Positions 60,665 to 64,000 of a DNA stretch of 64,000 nucleotides are shown piece after piece (position 1 is the first letter of the stretch; each line of letters opens with the position of its first letter). Below the pieces are notes generated by a model. That model saw nothing but the letters and a program-made list of their open reading frames with translations. It was not told the origin of the DNA and made no database searches. Origin of the DNA: Roseovarius sp. MMSF_3281 (GTDB taxonomy: Bacteria; Pseudomonadota; Alphaproteobacteria; Rhodobacterales; Rhodobacteraceae); assembly GCF_030733685.1 (NCBI RefSeq), contig NZ_JASHIM010000001.1, forward strand, positions 461,018 to 525,017, in the 5' to 3' direction. A program made the translations under genes and the position numbers.

Positions 60665-61375
60665 ATGCTGCGCGCCCTTGCTGTAACTCTCTTGTGCCTC
60701 GCCGCGGGCGGGGCATCGGCCGGGCCTTGGCCACGCACCAAGGGCGAAACCTTCCTGTCGACCTCCCTCGAAGCGGGCGACACGGACACCTACGGCGCGC
60801 TCTATGCCGAATACGGTGCGGCCCCCTCGCTCACCCTCGGGCTTGACCTCGGCAGCAGCCTTAGCCGCACGAAACAAGCCATCGCCTTTGCCCGCTGGCC
60901 CGTCGGCAACACCGACACCCCGCTGCGCATGGCCGTCCAGCTTGGGCTGGGCTATGCCGAACGCTGGCGCATACCGCCCTTCAAACTGGTGGTCACCGGC
61001 GGCGGGCCATTGCCCGCCCTGCCCGCCGCCCGCCCCAAGATGCGCCCGGTGGTGCAAACCGGCTTCTCCATCGGCAAGGGCATCAAGCTCCTGGGCCGCA
61101 ACGGCTGGCTCAGCCTCGATACCCGCGCCGAGGCCGATGACGCCCTCGCCACGACATACCAGGCCGACGCAACCGTCGGCCTCACCACCCGAAAGGGTCA
61201 CATGCTGATCGTGCAACTGCAAACCGGCGCCACCGACGCGGGTCAGTCATGGGCCAGCCTGGCCCCGTCCGTCGTCATGGAACTGTCCGATTCCACCCAT
61301 GTTGAACTCGGCGTTACAGCCAGCGTGACAGGCGGCCATCACGCCGCCCGCCTTGGCCTGTGGCAAAAGTTCTGA
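60665..61375 (+). CDS. exported beta-rich protein, possibly outer-membrane
   Basis: 236 residues from the ATG behind AGGAGG. A signal peptide ('LAVTLLCLAAGGASA', about 1-19) is followed by a series of amphipathic beta-strands ('GALYAEYGAAPSLTLGLDLG', 'RMAVQLGLGYAERW', 'VGLTTRKGHMLIVQLQTG', 'HVELGVTASVTGGHHAARLG') and a C-terminal Phe ('LWQKF'), which matches the beta-signal of outer-membrane barrel proteins. It ends at the very base before the convergent beta-helix gene stop. Confidence 0.8.
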   Translation: MLRALAVTLLCLAAGGASAGPWPRTKGETFLSTSLEAGDTDTYGALYAEYGAAPSLTLGLDLGSSLSRTKQAIAFARWPVGNTDTPLRMAVQLGLGYAERWRIPPFKLVVTGGGPLPALPAARPKMRPVVQTGFSIGKGIKLLGRNGWLSLDTRAEADDALATTYQADATVGLTTRKGHMLIVQLQTGATDAGQSWASLAPSVVMELSDSTHVELGVTASVTGGHHAARLGLWQKF

Positions 61376-63667
61376 TCAGAACGGATCGTCGATCCGCACC
61401 CGCAGGATCACCGCCCCCTCAACGGGCGTCCCCCAGCGCAGGCGCAACTGGTCGCGGTCCGGACCGAACTTGGCAAAGACGTAAGGCACGCCATAATGCT
61501 CATCGCCCGATCCATCGCGAACGGGGCCTGAATGGGTGATCGATTCCACCGTCTGCGCCCAGGCATTGAACGGCAACTTGTCGTCCACATCCACGATCCA
61601 GCTTTCCTGCGGCGTGGCCTCGTCATGGCGAATTGTCACCGGGCTGGCCACCGGCGTCTGCACCTGGTTGAAGGTATTGCCGTCAAAGGTGATGTCCGAA
61701 AACTTGTTGTAATCCAGATCGGCGAAAGAGGTATCCACCGCCTCGACACGGGCAATCTCGGAACCGACGACACGGAAATTGTTCCCCGTCACCGTCAAAC
61801 CGTTCAGGTAATGCCCCGGCCCATGCGGCTTGACCACGATATAGTTGAACCACGGTGCCACATGGGTGCTCATGAAGACATTGCCGGTGATGCTCAGCGA
61901 ACTGAAGGAAAACTCGCTGGAATACTCCGGCGCCTTGTCATGCTCGTTGGCCCATTCGATGAAACTGTTGTCGATGTAGTTGCCGGTGATGGTGCCCCGG
62001 TTGTTGGTCCGCGTCAGGACAAGCCCCGCCGTACGCGGCGAATCCTGCAAACTGTCGCCCTGGAACCAGTGGTTGCCCATCACGATGGTCGATGAACCGC
62101 CCAGCACCGCGAAATGCCGGAAATACGTCGCCCGGTTGTTGCGCAGCTTCACGTCATTGGCATTGGCATTGATCGCCACGGATGTCCGGTCCACCGCCGC
62201 CAAGGGCCCCTCGTCCGACAGGAACTGACAGCGATCCACCAACATGCCCTGATCGCCCTCGCCATGGCTGGTGATGGCGCGATCCTTGGGCCGGGTGAAG
62301 AAACAATCGCGAAAGGCCATGGCCCCCGCGCGCGGCGGCAGCAAAACCGCGCTGCATTCGCCGCGGCACTGCAATTCCACATCCGACAGGGCAAATTTCC
62401 CCAGGTCCTCGAACCCGCTGAAATCCAGCATGTATTTGAACCGCCGGAAGGTGAAGACCTGCGTGCCATCGGCATCGTACAAAGGCGCGCTCAGGGTGAT
62501 CTCCTGTGCGGCGACATTCTTGGACCGCACGTAAACCTCGCGCCCCACGCCCGCGCCTTCGATCAAGGCCCCCACCGGCACGTTGGCCACGTTGACAACC
62601 CCCGTCAGGGCCTTGGCGTCATTCACGCTGTAGGTGGCCTGCGAGGTGACGACCTCGGTATCCCATGCAGGCCCCGGCAACATGGAAAACTGCCCGTTGC
62701 GCACGACCCGTCGCTGCGAATAGAAATCCCGGTTGCTGACAGCCGCCTGCATGTCGATCGGCGCGCTGACCTCGATCAACCGCCCCCCTAGGTCAAGCGA
62801 GTCATGCCCGGCATTGTTCAAAAGCGCCTGGAACGCCTTCTTGAAAGCCAGTTCACCGTCGCCAAACGCATCGATATAGGCCGGAAGGTCATAATTGCGC
62901 GTGAGCGACAACATCTTGTCGTCCGGCATGGTCACCGTCCCCTCGAACCGCACGCAGCTTTGGAAGGTGACGCTCTCGGCCAGATGATAGACCCCGGCAG
63001 GCACCAGCACCTCGCGCCCGCTGGCCGCCGCATCGGCGGCCTCGAAGGCGGCGGAATCGTCGGTGCTTCCATCCCCCAGGGCACCGAAATCGCGCACATC
63101 GACCATGCTCAACATATCGCGCAGGAAAAAGCGCGTAACGTCCTCGACCTCGATATCGTCGATCCGCACCACACCGCCATTGGCGCCGGTCAGGTCAAGG
63201 CCCACATGCGCATAGATCGGCTCTGATCCCCAGACCATGTCAACGCCGCCCCGCGCGCCGCTGCCGATGATCGCCCGCACCTCCATAACCTCGCCATACT
63301 GCGTCAGGCTCACCGCCGGGCCGACCTCGGTCAGGCCCGTGACATGCACATCACCCGCCGCCCCGGCCCAGGCCGCGATGCGCACGTCGGGCAAGGCCCC
63401 GCTGACGGCCTTCACCCGCGCGCGCACCTGCAGGTAACAGCCCGGCAAGATCGGCGTCTGCCCCATGTAGCGCAGGCGTTGCACGGCCTGCGTCTTGACC
63501 AGTTCCAACGCCCCGCCGAAATCCTGATCGGCAGGCACGAAAGCCGCATTTGCCGCGTTCTCATAGGTGTCCGAGCCGGGCGTGCCGTCGCCGCTCGACC
63601 ACAGGTCAAGCCCTGCCGCAAAACGCGGCGGCATGAAACTCACCCCATCGGTGATTGCCTTGTTCAT
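61376..63667 (-). CDS. right-handed beta-helix protein (pectate-lyase-3/GH28-related)
   Basis: 763 residues from 'MNKAITDGVSFMPPRFAAGL' (AAAGGGA upstream; the longer frame would start in the non-coding leader). No signal peptide. The segment 'VDVRDFGALGDGSTDDSAAF' (about 190-209) is the classic start of a pectate_lyase_3 domain, as in phage tailspikes. It is followed by many short beta-helix rungs such as 'NNRGTITGNYIDNSFIE', 'SLSITGNVFMS', 'LTVTGNNFRVVG', 'ITFDGNTFNQ'. A large N-terminal beta domain with carbohydrate-binding appearance precedes it. Polysaccharide interaction is likely; catalytic activity unknown. Confidence 0.85.
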   Translation of the reverse strand: MNKAITDGVSFMPPRFAAGLDLWSSGDGTPGSDTYENAANAAFVPADQDFGGALELVKTQAVQRLRYMGQTPILPGCYLQVRARVKAVSGALPDVRIAAWAGAAGDVHVTGLTEVGPAVSLTQYGEVMEVRAIIGSGARGGVDMVWGSEPIYAHVGLDLTGANGGVVRIDDIEVEDVTRFFLRDMLSMVDVRDFGALGDGSTDDSAAFEAADAAASGREVLVPAGVYHLAESVTFQSCVRFEGTVTMPDDKMLSLTRNYDLPAYIDAFGDGELAFKKAFQALLNNAGHDSLDLGGRLIEVSAPIDMQAAVSNRDFYSQRRVVRNGQFSMLPGPAWDTEVVTSQATYSVNDAKALTGVVNVANVPVGALIEGAGVGREVYVRSKNVAAQEITLSAPLYDADGTQVFTFRRFKYMLDFSGFEDLGKFALSDVELQCRGECSAVLLPPRAGAMAFRDCFFTRPKDRAITSHGEGDQGMLVDRCQFLSDEGPLAAVDRTSVAINANANDVKLRNNRATYFRHFAVLGGSSTIVMGNHWFQGDSLQDSPRTAGLVLTRTNNRGTITGNYIDNSFIEWANEHDKAPEYSSEFSFSSLSITGNVFMSTHVAPWFNYIVVKPHGPGHYLNGLTVTGNNFRVVGSEIARVEAVDTSFADLDYNKFSDITFDGNTFNQVQTPVASPVTIRHDEATPQESWIVDVDDKLPFNAWAQTVESITHSGPVRDGSGDEHYGVPYVFAKFGPDRDQLRLRWGTPVEGAVILRVRIDDPF

Positions 63668-63804
63668 CGCTAAATCCCTTTGTTGCGCGTCCGCAGCCCC
63701 AAAGCGGCGCGGACCTGCCTTTGCCAATGGGCCATGGGCCCGAAGCCAAAGAGCTATCTACAAAGGGTTAACGGGGGCCGACCCCACCGTGACGGTGGGT
63801 CTTC

Positions 63805-63853
63805 GGGGGCGCTGCCCCCAACGTTGAAAATCACGATTTTCAACGCCTCCCCC
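63805..63853. repeat. palindromic GTTGAAAATC repeat, copy 2, beside IS110
   Basis: GGGGGCGCT-GCCCCC hairpin (63805-63819), then CGTTGAAAATC / GATTTTCAACG (63822-63832 with 63835-63845) and CCTCCCCC. Inverted relative to the copy at 45163-45213. Sequence similarity stops at the GGG/CCC run (about 63853), 15 bp before the stop of the transposase gene. Confidence 0.8.
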
Positions 63854-63868
63854 GGGCAAGTGTGTTGT

Positions 63869-64000
63869 TCAGGTTGGCTGATATGTTCTGTTTTCCCGGA
63901 TCATGGCGTTGAGAATGATGAGCAGTTTTCGCGTCACGGCGATGATGGCCTGTTTTGGGGCTTTGCCGTTTGCTCTGAGCCTGTCCGAGAAGGCGCGCAG
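63869..64000 (-). mobile_element. IS110-family transposase, 3' end (rest beyond window)
   Basis: Only the last 43 codons and the stop (tca, 63869-63871) are visible; the start lies outside. The translation ends 'KAPKQAIIAVTRKLLIILNA' then 'MIRENRTYQPT', which is the conserved C-terminus of IS110/IS116/IS902-type DEDD transposases ('...AVTRKLLIILNAM...'). These recombinases use a non-coding bridge RNA to choose target and donor. The non-coding 3' flank to the repeat is about 15 bp, so any bridge RNA probably lies on the 5' side, outside the window. Confidence 0.88.

Overview
The window is about 64 kb of high-GC DNA, densely packed and almost entirely chromosomal in character. It reads as an alphaproteobacterium of the order Rhodobacterales (Roseobacter group). 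The grounds are the gene families (DUF6314, DUF5665, small Hint-domain proteins, HDOD/DUF3445, a long LuxI), the operon structures (uvrA beside zinT and lpdA; fabD-fabG-acpP-fabF-mltG; glnB-glnA; rpsF-rpsR-rplI), and short dispersed palindromes of a kind I associate with roseobacters. No species call is possible from the sequence alone.

Layout. 1-2.1 kb: end of a valine/isobutyrate degradation operon (acyl-CoA dehydrogenase tail, 3-hydroxyisobutyryl-CoA hydrolase, mmsB). 2.2-10.7 kb: small DUF2892 membrane protein, glycosyltransferase, uvrA, zinT behind a probable Zur operator, lpdA, PRC-barrel protein. 10.8-17.6 kb (minus strand): DUF924, MFS transporter, small membrane protein, queA, AsmA-like giant. 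17.7-21.1 kb: bcp, DUF455, then an overlapping M23 peptidase/bactofilin pair. 21.1-22.2 kb: lower-GC accessory patch. 22.2-28.0 kb (minus): fatty-acid synthesis cluster containing a HisA-like paralog. 28.2-33.2 kb: b561-YceI fusion, DUF808, YceI, ribosomal proteins S6-S18-L9. 33.4-35.5 kb: XRE regulator, LuxR and LuxI quorum-sensing genes. 35.5-41.8 kb: trigger factor, tRNA-Leu(UAG), Hint protein, NAD(P)HX repair enzyme, PII and glutamine synthetase. 41.9-47.0 kb: lytic transglycosylase, several uncharacterised proteins, purB. 47.1-51.9 kb: membrane protein/XRE pair with twin operators, Trm112-like, LON-domain and thioredoxin-TPR operon, exonuclease III, response regulator. 52.0-56.5 kb: ribA with a degenerate RibB-like domain, uvrB, a low-GC nuclease-fold gene. 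56.5-63.7 kb: cold-shock protein, small stress and surface proteins, second Hint protein, beta-helix protein. The last 132 bases are the 3' end of an IS110-family transposase.

Genes that probably act together: uvrA and uvrB (46 kb apart) both carry an alphaproteobacterial LexA-like box of nearly the same sequence; glnB-glnA form the nitrogen signalling/assimilation pair; luxR and luxI sit behind an XRE gene; the M23 peptidase overlaps bactofilin, a cell-shape module.

The least explained material is intergenic. (i) A family of about 170-190 bp structured elements occurs at about 37.0-37.2, 47.1-47.3 and 56.0-56.1 kb. (ii) An 80-bp GTAC-rich element occurs twice, each time 6 bp beyond the stop codon of a minus-strand gene. 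(iii) Three palindromic repeat families are also present, one of them abutting the IS110 transposase. I saw no CRISPR array, rRNA, prophage or replication origin.
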